A stretch of DNA of 64,000 nt from Smittia aterrima (GCA_033063855.1 CP093829.1:12162243-12226242), one strand, 5' to 3'. Positions 40,450 to 52,511 are shown, counted from the stretch's first letter. Notes: a model not told the origin generated them from the letters alone. A program made the numbers and translations.

Positions 40450-40930
40450 TATAAAAACTTTAATTCAATCTTACCGACAAGGTTTCAATTCATGAATAGT
40501 TGCTGAAAAAATAATATTCAAAGAATGTGGAAGTCTCATCCATCTCATTATGAATTCAATTCATTTTGTTAATTATGTTTACAGTGGAAGCTTCATTAGC
40601 CTCGAAGCATCTTCGAAAACAGTTTTAAATCTCATTATTACCGTCACAGGAAACGTTAGCAAGAAGTCGATGGAATGTCAGTTGCATCGTGCCAGAGTGA
40701 ACGAGAAAGTGCTTGAAGTCGTCATCAGGTTCAAAACGAAAGTTTTGAATCAAACTCTTTGTTCGAGGCAATCCAAAGAACAACTTAGTGTTCAACAAAT
40801 CATCGGTTGTAAACGGTTATGGACAGAAACATGTTGGAGACTTCACAAGTCGGTTGAAAAGAACAAGAAATCTTGAATCATTCCAGAGATCTACAAGTGG
40901 AAGTTAACGACGTGTTCTTGATGTAATAAA
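40450..40930 (+). CDS. Possible mini-gene, hypothetical 108-residue protein
   Basis: A TATAAAAA motif (40450-40457), an ATG frame at 40550-40876 and AATAAA at 40925-40930 occur in the right order and spacing for a tiny single-exon gene. The peptide has four cysteines and is Lys/Arg-rich, with no recognised domain. A TTTACAG acceptor-like site at about 40575-40581 could alternatively make it a terminal exon. Chance is not excluded. Confidence 0.22.
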
Positions 40931-42733
40931 AATATTCAAATCAATTAAATGTTGTTTTGTTTCATCGTACAAACTAATAAAGAACGACTTTGCTTGTTCA
41001 GCAGCGATCATGATAAAATAAATTTTTATTTCAATTGGAACTAGAGAATAAATTAAAACCTTCAAGAAAAGTACTTTTGACCTTTTCAATCCTCATTGAA
41101 ACTCAATCGCAACGAAAGCACTTGCGGTGAAATGGAAATTCTCTTGTTCGGCGAATCAAAACGTTGATCACCGCGATCCATTTACGGAAACTTGTTTTGG
41201 TTAGCTTGAGTTGCTCGTGCAACGAACAAATTGAAATCGTCTCAATAAAACGCTTATGTCGTAAAAACAATCGTCTCAAGTCATAAACGTTTCAATTCTA
41301 ATGAAAATCTTTCTATAATTCTAAAATCAATTTGGTTTCGTTGATGACGACTAATGAGTTTACATAAATATTTAATTCGGATCTAGCAAATTGATTTGAC
41401 GTCTGCGTCTTAAGTTTTATTGAAATTTATGTTAATGAATGACTTGATTGTCAATCAATTTCGTGTCGATCCGCATCATTTTAATTAAAAGATTTTTCCA
41501 ATGATTTGAATACTTAAGCGTTGTCTGCATTCCACTTTTAAACTTTTCGTTTCCCAGAACTTCACCATAAGTTGTAAAATTGATGAAATGAGATCAATTC
41601 AAATGAAGTTGATGATGGAAAAGGTTGAATGGATTCAGTTTCATGCAAGTCCAACTGAAGACAATCGCATTAAGTTTATTCTCAGGTTTCTTCAGTTCGG
41701 TCACGACAAAACGTCATCTCGTGTCTCACTGCTCATTGAAATGGAAACTGAAACTCAATCTTGTTGATGTGGATTTTCTTAAGTTTTCTTTTGAGTCAGG
41801 AAGGATGTTTTTAGCGCAGCGCTTAATCATGTGGAAATCGATCGAGACATACCGGGATTTACTTAGTTGCACGAAACGAGAGAATAAAGCAAAACTGTTA
41901 ATAAGAAATTCTCTGAAATAATGAAGCAATTGTGGAGACTCTACTTTGTATTGAAATGGCAAAGTTAATATTGCTGATTAGAGAGAATGTTGATTCTTTT
42001 TTCAACTAGGAAGCTCTTAAATTTTATGTAAAAGAAATGATCGAATGAAATATTTCTCAGAGAACAACACACTCGCTCTTTAAGTTTTAAGAGACTCTCT
42101 TTAAACCACTGATCTTCAAAAACAATAAAGTCTGATCTTCAACATCATTAGACGAAGAGGAAGACTACAACATAAAACATTTAATTCATAACAACATTAG
42201 ATTATTAAAAAATGTTTTCATTAAAAAAATAAAAAAAATATTTTGAATTTAATCTAAAAGCCTTCAACTTTTTTTTTCCAAACCCAAGATTCTTTAACCC
42301 CAAGAAGTTTAGTTTCAAATGTATATTTTTTTACAACACGGTTTAAAGATTGGTAAAATCTGAGGAAATGGTCTTAAGGACTCACACAAATAGAAAAACT
42401 CGAATTTCAGAATATCAAATTGTTTTCATCATATTTTATTTTACAAAATTATTATTGAATATTGACAAAAAAAGTCATCAAATAGCAAACAGAACATTTA
42501 AATTGTTTCATTGCATGTTTTGAACATTTGAACCGTTCGAGAGCACAACATTGCACAAACAAAAAGTTTCCCTTAATTCTAGAAAATTCAGGAAAACTTG
42601 TGACTAAAAATTTATTTTGGATTTCCAATTCTAAACCACAAGAATATTTTTTAAAAATATAAATTTCAAGTTTGCCCAAATTTTTATTTGATCAATCACA
42701 TAAAAATAATTCACAGAATTTTCCAATTATTTT

Positions 42734-45482
42734 TTAGTTGAAGTAATGATAAAAAAATAAGTTTTCCCCTGATAACTCGTTAATTAATAAAATTAGTTTG
42801 TCTACGTTCACATCAGCATGCTTAATCCTAATGTTTCTAAGTTTCTTGATATCAAGCCCCACAGGAAGTGAATGAGGAATGAGAGAAGATTGTTCGTTAG
42901 TTTTGCCCATTGCAGTTTTAAGATTTCTACGGAAACCATTTATATCTCGAGCCAATGACAATAAATGTCTTAGGAAGTGAGCATTCCAAGAACAATCGAG
43001 TTTATCAGTAAAGTCAACTCCAATCTGCGGTTGATTATTTGAGATTTGCAAAGAAATATTCAAACTCTTTGTGCTAACATAAACTGATGAAAAGTCTGTC
43101 AAATCGTACAATGAATCATACTTTGAAAAGTCAACTGTGGAAACTTGAAGTGTCTCCAACGAATAATTGAATATATCAACCGAAATGAATTCTTTGAGAT
43201 TAACGAAAGCACAGACATCATGTCGATTAATGAAAAACATGGAAATATCTGCAACTCTCGCGTCAAGTTTAATTCCATTTAAAACTTTTTCTATCGAGAG
43301 TGGCTTTCCTTCGATTGACGTGACTTCGACTTCACTTTTGCTTTTTAATTGGCTGAACAAATCGATGTATTCCTTAAAACTCGAGATCGATTTAACTGTG
43401 AAACTTGTCAGCTTCTGACTGTACTCAGTTCTTAACGTGTTAACACGAAGCTTCAAGCGCAAATATTCTTCTTCGCTTTTGAGATTTACTTGAGAGCTTC
43501 CCAGAAATACTGCACTACCACGAACATAAGTTTTCTTACTGTCATCCTTCAAATAGTCAAACTTTTGATTCATGTACCAACAAAACGGACCAGCGGTCGA
43601 AAGTTCAGTTTTCCAATGTCTTTTCTGTAGAAACAAGTTCATCGAATAATCATCGTATCGGACTCTTCTTAATTCCTCTGATTGATGCAGCTCAAAGTTA
43701 ACTTTCGAAATATTGATTGAAGAAGAGACTTCATCTGATAATTCAAGAACCAGCTTTGTGTTTCGTATTTCAAGTTTTGTGTTGAGAACGATCCGTTTGA
43801 AGATTTCTTGAGTGAACTCGGAATGATACAACTCAACCATTTTTTCGTTGGCGGTTCGGAAAGCTTTCACGATCATTTCCTTTCTATTAGATTTCATTCC
43901 AGCAGTGAAGATCTTCAAGAACCAGCCATAAATGTCTTCGTGATTGTAAACCATGTGGAGAGTGTCGATCTTTGTTATAACAAGAAGATTCTCAATAGAT
44001 TTGGTTTCAATTAAAATCTCCTTTAAATGCAAAACTTCTTGTGAAGGCGTGTAGATTCTCAGATTGGACACTTTGGTTCTTGTCGTGCTTGATGATGTTT
44101 TAAGTCGTCCCTTCAATTCAAAGTGTTGAAGCAACACATGGTAGTGATAAGAATTCTGTTTGTTAAATGATTTCACTTCGGTGTTTTCTAATTGAATTAT
44201 CATTAAATCCGGAGTGAGCTTCTCGATTATTTTCTCAACATCAAGGTGCGCTCTTGACATAATTGGTTTAATTGGTTCAGCCAAGGGATCAGCAATCTCT
44301 GCAGGTTCAATTGACATATTTGATGATTTGTGAAGTTTCAGGTGAAGCATAAAATGTTCAATGATATCGAAAAGACCTCCGTTGAAAAACACTTGAGTGC
44401 TCTCAATAGACACATTCAATTTCTACAAATAAAATTAAAGTACATCTCAAGAGTAATGATTCAAAAGTTATCTCACCTCGTATAAAAGTTTTTTCTCACA
44501 CCACGCGACTCGTGCTTCAAGCGAAAAGTCTAAGACTATTTCTGCCAAACATGGTTGATGGGGTTTGCGTGAAGGATTTTGTTTATTGAAAGCAAAAAAC
44601 TTCGACTAGATAATTCAGAATCAAAAATGTGTCGTCTGCCGTTATGCTCGAATGTAAATTGACTTACTCTGATGTGTTGAAGCTTGAGAGCAATAAATAA
44701 AGTTCTATTATTTTTAACCACTAAGCCATCGAAGGTCAAGTCTAAGCTAGGAACACTGAGAGATGCTAAAGGTCCTCGTTCTTTGTTTAAAACAGTTGTC
44801 GAGAAATTTTTTATTCGAATTCCTAGAAACTGGATAATCGAGCCTTGAAAAAGTTGAACTTGAAAATGTTTGATAGAGTCACCTGAACCAAAAGCATCGC
44901 AATCGGCGGAAGATGATGCAAAAGTTGGTTTAGCTGCTTAACTAAGAAATCCTTCGAACGCTTTGATAAGTCATCGTCTTTTTTCGTCCGAACTTCGCTC
45001 CCAGCCACTTCCGAAATACTACGTTGTTTCGTGTTAAGGTCAACATCGAACGACTGGTTAATTTTGACGTCTTCAAGTTCAATGCAAAGCGGTTTCTTAT
45101 ACTCGGAACTAAAATATTTAGTCTTTAATCCAATTTCACCAACGGTCTGCAACAAAAGTTTCATTGAAAATCAAAACTTGTTGACTAAGATTTTTTTTTT
45201 CACTGAAAATGTCAAGACTTCTGACGACATTAACTCACTATTTCGTAACCGGGTAACTTAACGCAAATATTTTCAATGTTGGCATGGAATAGCGAAAGTG
45301 ACTTGAACTTAATTTTAATATTCAAATATCTGTCGAAGATAAACGTCACGAGCAGAGGAATTATTCTGAAAAGAACAGAATTGTTTAAATTTGTTATACA
45401 CAATCAAATTGCGTCAATGCAATTACTTGGCAAAAAACAAATAATAAAGCAGCAAAGCATCAGAATAGTCGAGCTTATACAT
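42734..45482 (-). CDS. Truncated hobbit/BLTP2 (KIAA0100)-like bridge lipid-transfer protein
   Basis: Six exons in transcript order (45482-45427, 45365-45239, 45146-44883, 44829-44668, 44605-44477, 44422-42734), all with GT...AG ends and matching phases, encode about 808 residues. The N-terminus is a membrane segment (LLLYYLFFAK IIPLLVTFIF), then a FKSLSLFHANIENI segment like the start of the hobbit lipid groove. Long beta-rich stretches follow with no compact enzyme motif. Colinear resemblance to the first third of human KIAA0100 includes HIRVSQFTFEH, the FFNGGLF region and the HWKTELSTAGPFCWYM to SAVFLGSSQVNL segment. These proteins bridge ER and plasma membrane and move phospholipids along a hydrophobic groove. 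Family members exceed 2000 residues, whereas this frame ends in TAA after LSGENLFF with no usable donor and AT-rich DNA beyond. It is either a partial duplicate or a gene broken here. The family call rests on remembered homology. Confidence 0.68.
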
Positions 45483-46026
45483 TTTGCGATGTTAACACCA
45501 CAAATTTGATCACGAAACTAAACTGGTTACGAATATTTCATCTTCAGCGAAAAAATAATTCAAAGACAGGGCGAATTTGAAGTTGCTGTCAATTAAGTTT
45601 TAAATTTTAAGTAAAACTTGATATGTGCATCGTTCAACAAACTGGAGTATACTGACTTCATCGTCTTAAGCAAGAAAAGCATTGAGTAGAAAGTGACTGG
45701 AAAGTGTGTCAAATTGTTAGCTCACCGTTACACTCGGTGCTTTCTTAGCCGACTTCAACGTCATGAAACTGGTTTCGTTCGTCGATGTGTGTGTTTTGAG
45801 AATATTCACAAGACTTGGATTTTTCCATGCGCTTGTTGAACTTGAACGATCACGACTTTACCGCAGACGAAACAAAGCTTTTGGAAACAAATATCAAAAA
45901 TAAGCTTTAAAGCTTTATTAATTTTAAAAGATGGCTTTTCATTGTCATAGATCTATTAAGTTTTAATACTCAAGCCACTGAAACAAAAGCAAGATTAAAA
46001 AACATTTAAATTAATTTTAATGGAAT

Positions 46027-46032
46027 TTTATT
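46027..46032 (-). terminator. Poly(A) signal of Hsp70
   Basis: TTTATT on the plus strand, AATAAA on the gene strand, about 130 bases past the Hsp70 stop codon. Confidence 0.5.
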
Positions 46033-46158
46033 GGATTTTAATCAAATTCCAACGAGGAACAAAGGGGCCCTTTGAAAGGGCATTTTTTTAAGTAAAGTTC
46101 ATTGAGGTAATTCATTGATTGTAATGTTTCATTTAAAGACGAAATTTCAAACATCTGT

Positions 46159-48075
46159 TTAATCAACTTCTTCAACTGTAGGTCCTGATTGTTGCTGATG
46201 AGCTCCAGCCCCCTTTGGTCCAGCTCCACCATGTAATTTAGCCATGACTGGACCGCAAACTCGTTGAACTTCTTTTAGACGATCATCGAATTCTTCTTTC
46301 TCAGCAAGTGTGTTGGAATCAAGCCAAGCAAGTTCAGCAGAGCATTTGTCGCGAACAATTTTCTTGTCGTCTTCAGTCAACTTTCCTTCTGGAGCATCTT
46401 CAATTGCTTGTTTACATCCGAAGATGTAAGCTTCCATAGAATTGCGAGCTTGGATGCGCTTTTGTTGTTTCTCATCTTCATCGCGATATTTTTCTGCTTC
46501 TGACAACATTCGTTCAATATCAGCTTTTGACAATCGTCCGCTATCATTCTTGATTGTGATTTTCTCTTCTTTGCCAGTAGAGCTATCTTTTGCTGAGACA
46601 TTCATGATTCCATTTGCGTCGATGTCGAATGTTACTTCAATCTGAGGAACACCGCGAGGCGCTGGAGGAATGCCACTCAGATTGAATGTTCCGAGCAAAT
46701 TGTTGTCTTTGGTCATAGCTCGCTCGCCCTCATAAACTTGGATTGTGACTGCCGGTTGGTTATCAGAGTAAGTTGTGAATGTTTGCTTTTGCTTGCAAGG
46801 AATTTTTGAGTTGCGTTCAATAATTTTCGACATCACTCCACCAGCTGTTTCAATTCCCAAGGACAACGGAGTGACATCAACCAACAAAACGTCTTGAATT
46901 TCAGAGCTTGTATCTCCATGTAAGATTGCAGCTTGTACTGCAGCTCCATAAGCAACGGCTTCATCGGGGTTGATTGACAAGTTCAATTGTTTGCCGTTAA
47001 AGAAATCATTTAGCAATTTCTGAATCTTTGGAATTCTTGTTGAGCCTCCGACCAAAACAACGTCATGAATAGCAGCCTTGTCCATCTTGGCGTCTCTCAA
47101 AGCTTTTTCAACTGGTTGTAATGTCGATCTGAAAAGATCCATGTTCATCTCTTCGAAACGAGCTCGTGAAATCTTTGTGTAATAATCAATTCCTTCGTGC
47201 AAAGCATCAATTTCAATCGAAGCCTCGCTGGATGATGACAGTGTTCGCTTAGCTCTCTCACATGCTGTTCTCAAACGTCGCAATGCTCGAGCATTTCCAC
47301 TCATGTCTTTCTTGTATTTGCGTTTGAATTCATCGACGAAAAAGTTAACAAGTCGGTTGTCAAAGTCTTCTCCTCCAAGATGAGTGTCGCCAGCAGTTGA
47401 CTTGACTTCAAACAAAGATCCTTCGTCGATGCTCAAGATGGAGACGTCGAAAGTGCCACCGCCGAGATCAAATATCAAAACATTTTTCTCTCCTTTCAAG
47501 TTCTTATCCAAACCGTAAGCCAATGCTGCAGCAGTTGGCTCGTTTATTATTCGCAACACGTTCAAGCCAGCAATGGCTCCAGCATCTTTTGTTGATTGTC
47601 TTTGCGAATCGTTGAAATAAGCTGGAACTGTAATGACTGCGTCGGTGACTTTTGTGCCTAAAAACGCTTCAGCGGTTTCTTTCATTTTCGTAAGAACCAT
47701 TGAGCTGACTTCTTCAGGAGCAAACTTCTTGATTTCTCCTTTGAACTCGACTTGAATCTTTGGCTTTCCGCAATCATTTACCACTTTGAATGGCCAGTGT
47801 TTCATGTCAGCTTGAATTTTCTCATCATCGAAGCGACGTCCGATTAAACGTTTGACATCAAAAATTGTATTCTGTGGGTTCATTGCGACTTGATTTTTAG
47901 CTGCATCTCCAATGAGTCGTTCGGTGTCGTTAAATGCGACGTAACTTGGAGTTGTTCTATTTCCCATGTCATTGGCGATGATTTCAACTTTACCATGTTG
48001 GAAGACACCAACGCACGAGTATGTCGTGCCGAGATCAATGCCGATGGCTGGTGCAGATTTCTTTCCGGTTGGCAT
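46159..48075 (-). CDS. Hsp70: Heat shock protein 70, cytosolic, intronless
   Basis: A single uninterrupted frame of 638 residues has the full Hsp70 architecture. The N-terminal ATPase carries GIDLGTTYSCVGV (about 12-24), IFDLGGGTFDVSIL and VVLVGGSTRIPKIQ. The substrate-binding domain and helical lid follow, and the C-terminus is EEVD, the cytosolic tail that binds TPR co-chaperones. There is no ER signal, KDEL or mitochondrial presequence. The chaperone binds exposed hydrophobic peptides and refolds proteins in ATP cycles with J-proteins and exchange factors. Lack of introns, a TATA box about 145 bases upstream and heat-shock elements beyond it indicate the stress-inducible class rather than constitutive Hsc70. 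Codon use looks normal. No second copy lies in the window, although inducible Hsp70 genes are often clustered in Diptera. Confidence 0.97.
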   Translation of the reverse strand: MPTGKKSAPAIGIDLGTTYSCVGVFQHGKVEIIANDMGNRTTPSYVAFNDTERLIGDAAKNQVAMNPQNTIFDVKRLIGRRFDDEKIQADMKHWPFKVVNDCGKPKIQVEFKGEIKKFAPEEVSSMVLTKMKETAEAFLGTKVTDAVITVPAYFNDSQRQSTKDAGAIAGLNVLRIINEPTAAALAYGLDKNLKGEKNVLIFDLGGGTFDVSILSIDEGSLFEVKSTAGDTHLGGEDFDNRLVNFFVDEFKRKYKKDMSGNARALRRLRTACERAKRTLSSSSEASIEIDALHEGIDYYTKISRARFEEMNMDLFRSTLQPVEKALRDAKMDKAAIHDVVLVGGSTRIPKIQKLLNDFFNGKQLNLSINPDEAVAYGAAVQAAILHGDTSSEIQDVLLVDVTPLSLGIETAGGVMSKIIERNSKIPCKQKQTFTTYSDNQPAVTIQVYEGERAMTKDNNLLGTFNLSGIPPAPRGVPQIEVTFDIDANGIMNVSAKDSSTGKEEKITIKNDSGRLSKADIERMLSEAEKYRDEDEKQQKRIQARNSMEAYIFGCKQAIEDAPEGKLTEDDKKIVRDKCSAELAWLDSNTLAEKEEFDDRLKEVQRVCGPVMAKLHGGAGPKGAGAHQQQSGPTVEEVD

Positions 48076-48217
48076 GTTAATTAGAAATATATTTCCTTTA
48101 AATTTCCACTAAATTCTTAAGAATCTTTCCTAAATTACGCTTTGAACTTTTCTTTTTTGGTTGTTCACTCTTTCGCGTTTGATTTCAGACTGATTTCTTC
48201 GTCGTTTCATCACTCGG

Positions 48218-48225
48218 TATTTATA
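48218..48225 (-). promoter_or_regulatory. TATA box of Hsp70
   Basis: The gene strand reads TATAAATA, about 145 bases upstream of the start codon. It implies transcription from about 48190 and a leader of roughly 115 bases. Confidence 0.7.
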
Positions 48226-48315
48226 GGAAAACAAGGATCTCGTGTCATTGCGGAGAAATCGATGCAATTGTCGAAAACATTTGAATAGATCCAAAACACA
48301 AATTGCGTTTTAACC

Positions 48316-48362
48316 GAAAAGATCATTCTAGAAATTTGCGTCGTGCACGTGCTGGAAGCTCC
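48316..48362 (-). promoter_or_regulatory. Heat-shock element cluster of Hsp70
   Basis: Alternating GAA/TTC units include TTCTAGAA at 48326-48333 with another GAA at 48316, and a GAAGCTCC near-match at 48355-48362. They lie about 100-140 bases upstream of the TATA box. This arrangement matches HSF trimer sites, though the second half is imperfect. Confidence 0.55.
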
Positions 48363-48525
48363 ATTGGAAATGAATAAACAAACTTTTTTTCTTGCATTCG
48401 TCATAAAAATATTTTCTTCTTTTAGAATAAAGTTTCATTAGACTTTAACTGATAATCATGGTTGAACTAATAGAAGCCACAACCGCATAAAATGGTAATT
48501 AAAATCTGCGATTACACAGGAATGA

Positions 48526-50560
48526 TTAAAGTCTTGGAGTGACTGAGGAGTCTAAAATTTGCTTAATCTCTTCCATTGCACTGAGGAATGAATCATAAAA
48601 TTTCTTGCTTGAAGTAACTTCGCTGTCACGATACGTCGTAATGATGATCCAAACGCAATCGTCTAACATTGAGTAGAACGCGCCATAACCATCCAGTACC
48701 ATGGGAGCAACAAACCCAACATTTATCGAATATCCCAATAGCGATGTTGATAAAACAAAATTTCCACCGCCGCCACTTTTGTTGTAAAGCGGATCGTCGT
48801 AAAACTCTGGAGTCGGTATTCCATTCTCTTGAGCGATGCACCAGAGGCCAAAGAGATGACGATCAACTCCATCTCCTTTTCTTGCCTCATTCATCAATCG
48901 CGTTTGTGAGTTTGCAGCGTTTTTGAAAAGCTTAGCTTTCTCCTGATTCTAAGAGATAAGTTTCATTTAAGTTTACCGAAAAATATTTCTGAAATTTTAC
49001 TCACAGTTGAGTTTGGCATCATCATCTTGTCAATCCAATCTTTAACTTCAATTGAGCAACTTCGAACTGTCTCTGTCCTTCCATGATAGTAAACCCTCAT
49101 CGTCGCTGTTTCGTATGTTGGAGCAAAGCTTTTATGAATTTTGTAATACGCCAACTGTAAAGCCATTTGAACGAAAGAATCTGGATGGATTTTGTGTTTT
49201 TTCATAAAGCTCTTGCCATAGCCTTCGTATTGCTGACAAATAGCGATCACGGAGTTGATTGTTGTCTCAGATTGCTTATCCAGTCTTGAGATTTCACTGC
49301 GCAAATGATCGTCAATTTGGAATTTCATTTCTTTAGGAATGATACGATTAGTTGGTATCTCGTCCCAATCCGGATCTTGCTCCTCCATTAAGCTGAAGAG
49401 AACAAATGAAGAAAAGCTGATTGAGATAGTGCCATCATATGCAGAATGCTCTCCAACAAGCCCAAACTTTCCATTTTTGAACGAAATCATTGACGAGCTT
49501 TTGTCATTCCATCTTGAGTGATAATCACCGTGTAGAGTTTTTTGAGCAATTTCCGAATAATCTTGTGGCTCAAAGTCGTCAAAACAGTAAGTGAAAGCAG
49601 CTGATTCTACAATTTTCAATTGTTCGGCGTTGTCTGATGAAAGTTCAATTAAATGTTTTCTGTTTCTCGCCCAATTGGTTCTGTCGTCAGAAGTTAAAAT
49701 AGGAATGCCTTTTTCTCCTGATTCATTTTCAATGATATCGCGAGCTACTGTGAAAATGTATAGAAACTCTTGAGGCGAAATTACTTCTCCATTGACGATG
49801 AAATCAAAGTAAAAAACGCGACCCCGTCCAATGATTGTTGCCACCGTCGGACAAGTTCCTGCAGCTGCTGTCTTGAAATATTCGTAGATTTTATCTTTTG
49901 CTTCTCCTGGAACTCTGCACGTATTGTAGAGTCGCTTAAATAAGTCGGACGAGAAGACAACAGAGCCATCGGGATTTGATGGAGGCCTTAAACGTTCATT
50001 TCTAATAAGCTCCCAAAACTTTCCAGAGTAATAAGCAATACGAGAAGCTGTCTTGAGACGATTTACAGGCGTTTCCTCAATACCAACAGCTGCGACTACT
50101 AAAGGTTGAGCCATGTTGGAAAAGGGCATCAAAGGAAATTTCAAAGTATGATAAGCAATATCTTCCCAATACCTCTCGACCTAAAAGAGTCAAAATTTAA
50201 TTTCTATTTTAAGTTTGTAAACAAGTTGTAAACAATTCCTACCCAGTTCTTCTCCTTTGCTGCTTTCTCTGCTAACAGCTTGTGAAGCGTCTTCCCAACT
50301 CCATTCTTGAAATCTTCAATTATTTGGCGAGATTGTTTCAATTCATCTTCAGTTCCAAAGGGCAATAAGCTTCGCTGATATCGTTCTAAAGTGTTTTCGA
50401 GATTCGGCAGCGGAAGCTTCTCCAGCAGCTCATCTCTTGCGAAAGTTGATGGCGCTCCTTCCGGCAGAAAGAAAATCATTTCTCGATTCATTGTTGTGCT
50501 TTGCTTGAATTGAAACTGGCGACTGAATTTAAAAAGTTGTTGAAGTCGCGAAGAAAACAA
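48526..50560 (-). CDS. Carnitine O-acyltransferase (carnitine acetyltransferase-like), mitochondrial
   Basis: Three exons in transcript order (50560-50243, 50180-49005, 48948-48526) encode about 638 residues, the usual size for carnitine acetyltransferases. The N-terminus is basic and Ser/Gln-rich with no acidic residue in its first 25 or so, fitting a mitochondrial targeting peptide. The choline/carnitine acyltransferase core starts at LPLPNLENTLERY. The catalytic histidine is His351 in GEHSAYDG, RWNDKS precedes it, and the TYETATMRVYYHGRTETVRS block and a C-terminal NFVLSTS motif complete the active site. The enzyme exchanges acyl groups between CoA and carnitine. Short-chain preference is inferred from overall resemblance and the lack of N-terminal membrane segments, so CPT2 or octanoyltransferase relatives are alternatives. 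It ends TPRL, not a clear peroxisomal signal. It shares a 276-bp promoter region with FOXRED1. Confidence 0.9.
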
Positions 50561-50836
50561 TTCGGACCAAAGGTCGAGTTGCGTTTAAAAAAATAATCGC
50601 AAGAGTTCGTCAACCTTTAAGTGAAAATTCGGGTTTGAAGCTAGTATTGGTGTTGCCTGATTTCATTGTTTTGAAACGTGAATTTCATTTTGCTCCCAGC
50701 AATAAAATTTTCCTATCGTAATCAAATAATCTGATAAGGAAATTGCAAGTAATTTAGAATAAATAGACTAACGCTTGAGAGTTTTAGCTGAGAACTCAGC
50801 TGACATTCAATAGAGATAGTAAAAATCGTGTGAAAA
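50561..50836. promoter_or_regulatory. Bidirectional promoter between the acyltransferase gene and FOXRED1
   Basis: Two start codons face away from each other across 276 bases. No TATA box is evident, as is common for housekeeping mitochondrial genes. Exact start sites were not identified. Confidence 0.55.
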
Positions 50837-52460
50837 ATGTTGTTCGTGCAAAGAAACAAGTTTTCATTTGCTTGCATAAGCCGACAGCTAACAATCGTCA
50901 GATGTTTAAGTGACCAGAGAGATCCAAATAAAGACAATGACCTTCAATATCAGAAAAGTGAGGATCCGCTCAAAAGAACGACAAGGATTCTTAAGAACGA
51001 TATGAAACGTGTGGGTTATTGGTTCCAAGAAAAAGCTGACTTTATGAGAAAAATTTCACCGAAGAAAACGTACAGAACTCCAGTTGAGAAGATTGATCAA
51101 TTTATTCAGAACAGAGAAAATCTTACGATGTTCCAGACACATTGCGATGTGCTTGTAATCGGAGGCGGCGGTATTGGATCATCAATCGCGCATTGGCTGA
51201 AAAAACGAGCGGGTGAAGGCCTAAATGTTGTTGTTGTAGAAAAAGATCCAACGTACAAAGAAGCATCGACTCCTTTATCAGTTGGAGGGCTGCGTCAACA
51301 GTTTTCGCTGGTCGAAAATATTCAAATGTCACTTTATGGAGCTGACTATCTTAGAAACATAAAGGAGCACTTAGGTGAAGAAGCTGATGTTAATTTCACC
51401 CCGTACGGATATTTAATGCTGGCATCAGAGCAAGGAGCTGAAACCCTTAAACGCAATTCACGTCTTCAGAACGAGCTGGGAGCAAGAAATGAAATCCTTA
51501 CTGCAAAGCGTCTTAAGGAAAAGTTTCCATGGCTCAACACTGAAGGAATTGAGCTCGGTTGTCATGGGCTTGAGAAGGAAGGATGGTTCGATCCTTGGTC
51601 TTTGCTTTACAATATGAAGAAAGAGTCAATAAAACAAGGAGCTCATTATCTTCATGGAGAAGTTGTAGGGTTTGAATTTGTTAAGCAACCCGGCATGGTG
51701 GTTGAAGGTGTACCAGCTGGAACTTATGAGAGCATCGAAAGAGCAATCGTTAAAATGCCAGATGGCTCTATTGAACCAATAAAATTCGGAATTTGTGTCA
51801 TTGCCACCGGTGCTCAGTCAGGAAACGTTGCAAAACTAGCTCGCATTGGAAATGGTCCCGGACTTTTGTCAATCCCACTGCCAATTGAACCACGTAAACG
51901 ATACGTTTATGCTTTTGAATGTGACGAGAAATCCCCAAGTAGTGGCAGCACATTAAACACGCCTCTTGTCGTCGATCCAAGCAACGTCTATTTCCGTCGT
52001 GAAGGACTTTCTGGCTGCTACATTGGTGGACGATCTCCAGAGAGCATAGAGAAGGAACCGAAAACTGACAACCTCGACGTCGATTACGATTACTTTGATA
52101 CTGATGTTTGGCCTCACCTTGCACATCGTGTACCTAAATTCGAAGCTATCAAAGTAAAGTCGGCTTGGGCAGGATTCTATGAATTCAACACTTACGATGA
52201 GAATGGCATTGTAGGACCTCATCCATACTATCACAACCTTTATATCGCTTCAGGATTCAGTGGTCATGGTAAGCTAATTTCTTGATATCTATTGACAAAT
52301 TTTAAACTTTTCTCTTTTAGGAATTCAGCAAGCACCGGCAGTCGGTCGTGCCATGGCTGAAATGATCGTCGATGGAGGTTTCACAACAATTGATTTAACG
52401 AGATTAGGCTTTGATAGAATCGTTACTGATCAGCCAATGTATGAAAATAATTGTGTATAG
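50837..52460 (+). CDS. FOXRED1: FOXRED1, FAD-dependent oxidoreductase, complex I assembly factor
   Basis: Two exons (50837-52268, 52321-52460; intron of 52 bp) encode about 523 residues. The N-terminus is basic and lacks acidic residues for over 20 positions, a mitochondrial presequence. The DAO/glycine-oxidase fold begins with DVLVIGGGGIGSSIAHW (about 104-120), the Rossmann FAD motif, followed by the acidic VVVVEKDP strand end and the SVGGLRQQFS segment. Near the C-terminus FSGHGIQQAPAVGRAMAEMI closes the FAD site, and the splice junction falls inside this motif. The length and order match metazoan FOXRED1, which assists mitochondrial complex I assembly. The enzymatic substrate is unknown. 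It is divergent from the acyltransferase gene and convergent with TMCO1. Confidence 0.93.
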
Positions 52461-52473
52461 TAGAATGAAGTCA

Positions 52474-52479
52474 AATAAA
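52474..52479 (+). terminator. Poly(A) signal of FOXRED1
   Basis: AATAAA lies 14 bases after the FOXRED1 stop. The signal of convergent TMCO1 lies only about 30 bases further, so the 3' UTRs very likely overlap. Confidence 0.6.
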
Positions 52480-52505
52480 TGAAGTCGATATTGACAAAAC
52501 TCCCC

Positions 52506-52511
52506 TTTATT
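52506..52511 (-). terminator. Poly(A) signal of TMCO1
   Basis: AATAAA on the minus strand, about 31 bases past the TMCO1 stop. Confidence 0.6.

Larger units (their letters stand above)
22628..42733. other. Long gene-poor region upstream of the minus prickle gene
   Basis: About 20 kb contain no recognisable complete gene. Apart from the candidate exons, frameshifted ORF, repeat copy and mini-gene listed separately, I see only short chance frames, AT-rich tracts and T/A runs. Given the position and the length of prickle loci in flies, enhancers and alternative promoters of the minus prickle gene are the likeliest content. This is an inference from context. Confidence 0.5.

Noticed and set aside
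41590..41921. Two overlapping plus-strand frames just beyond the 3' side of the truncated hobbit-like gene
   Set aside because: Checked as possible missing hobbit exons. They are on the wrong strand and show no resemblance.
42452..42679. Minus-strand frame directly downstream of the hobbit-like stop, tested as continuation
   Set aside because: Lys/Phe/Cys-rich AT-driven peptide without the expected beta-groove pattern, and no splice sites link it to the last exon.
46377..46601. Frames overlapping the Hsp70 coding region on both strands
   Set aside because: Shadows of the Hsp70 codons.
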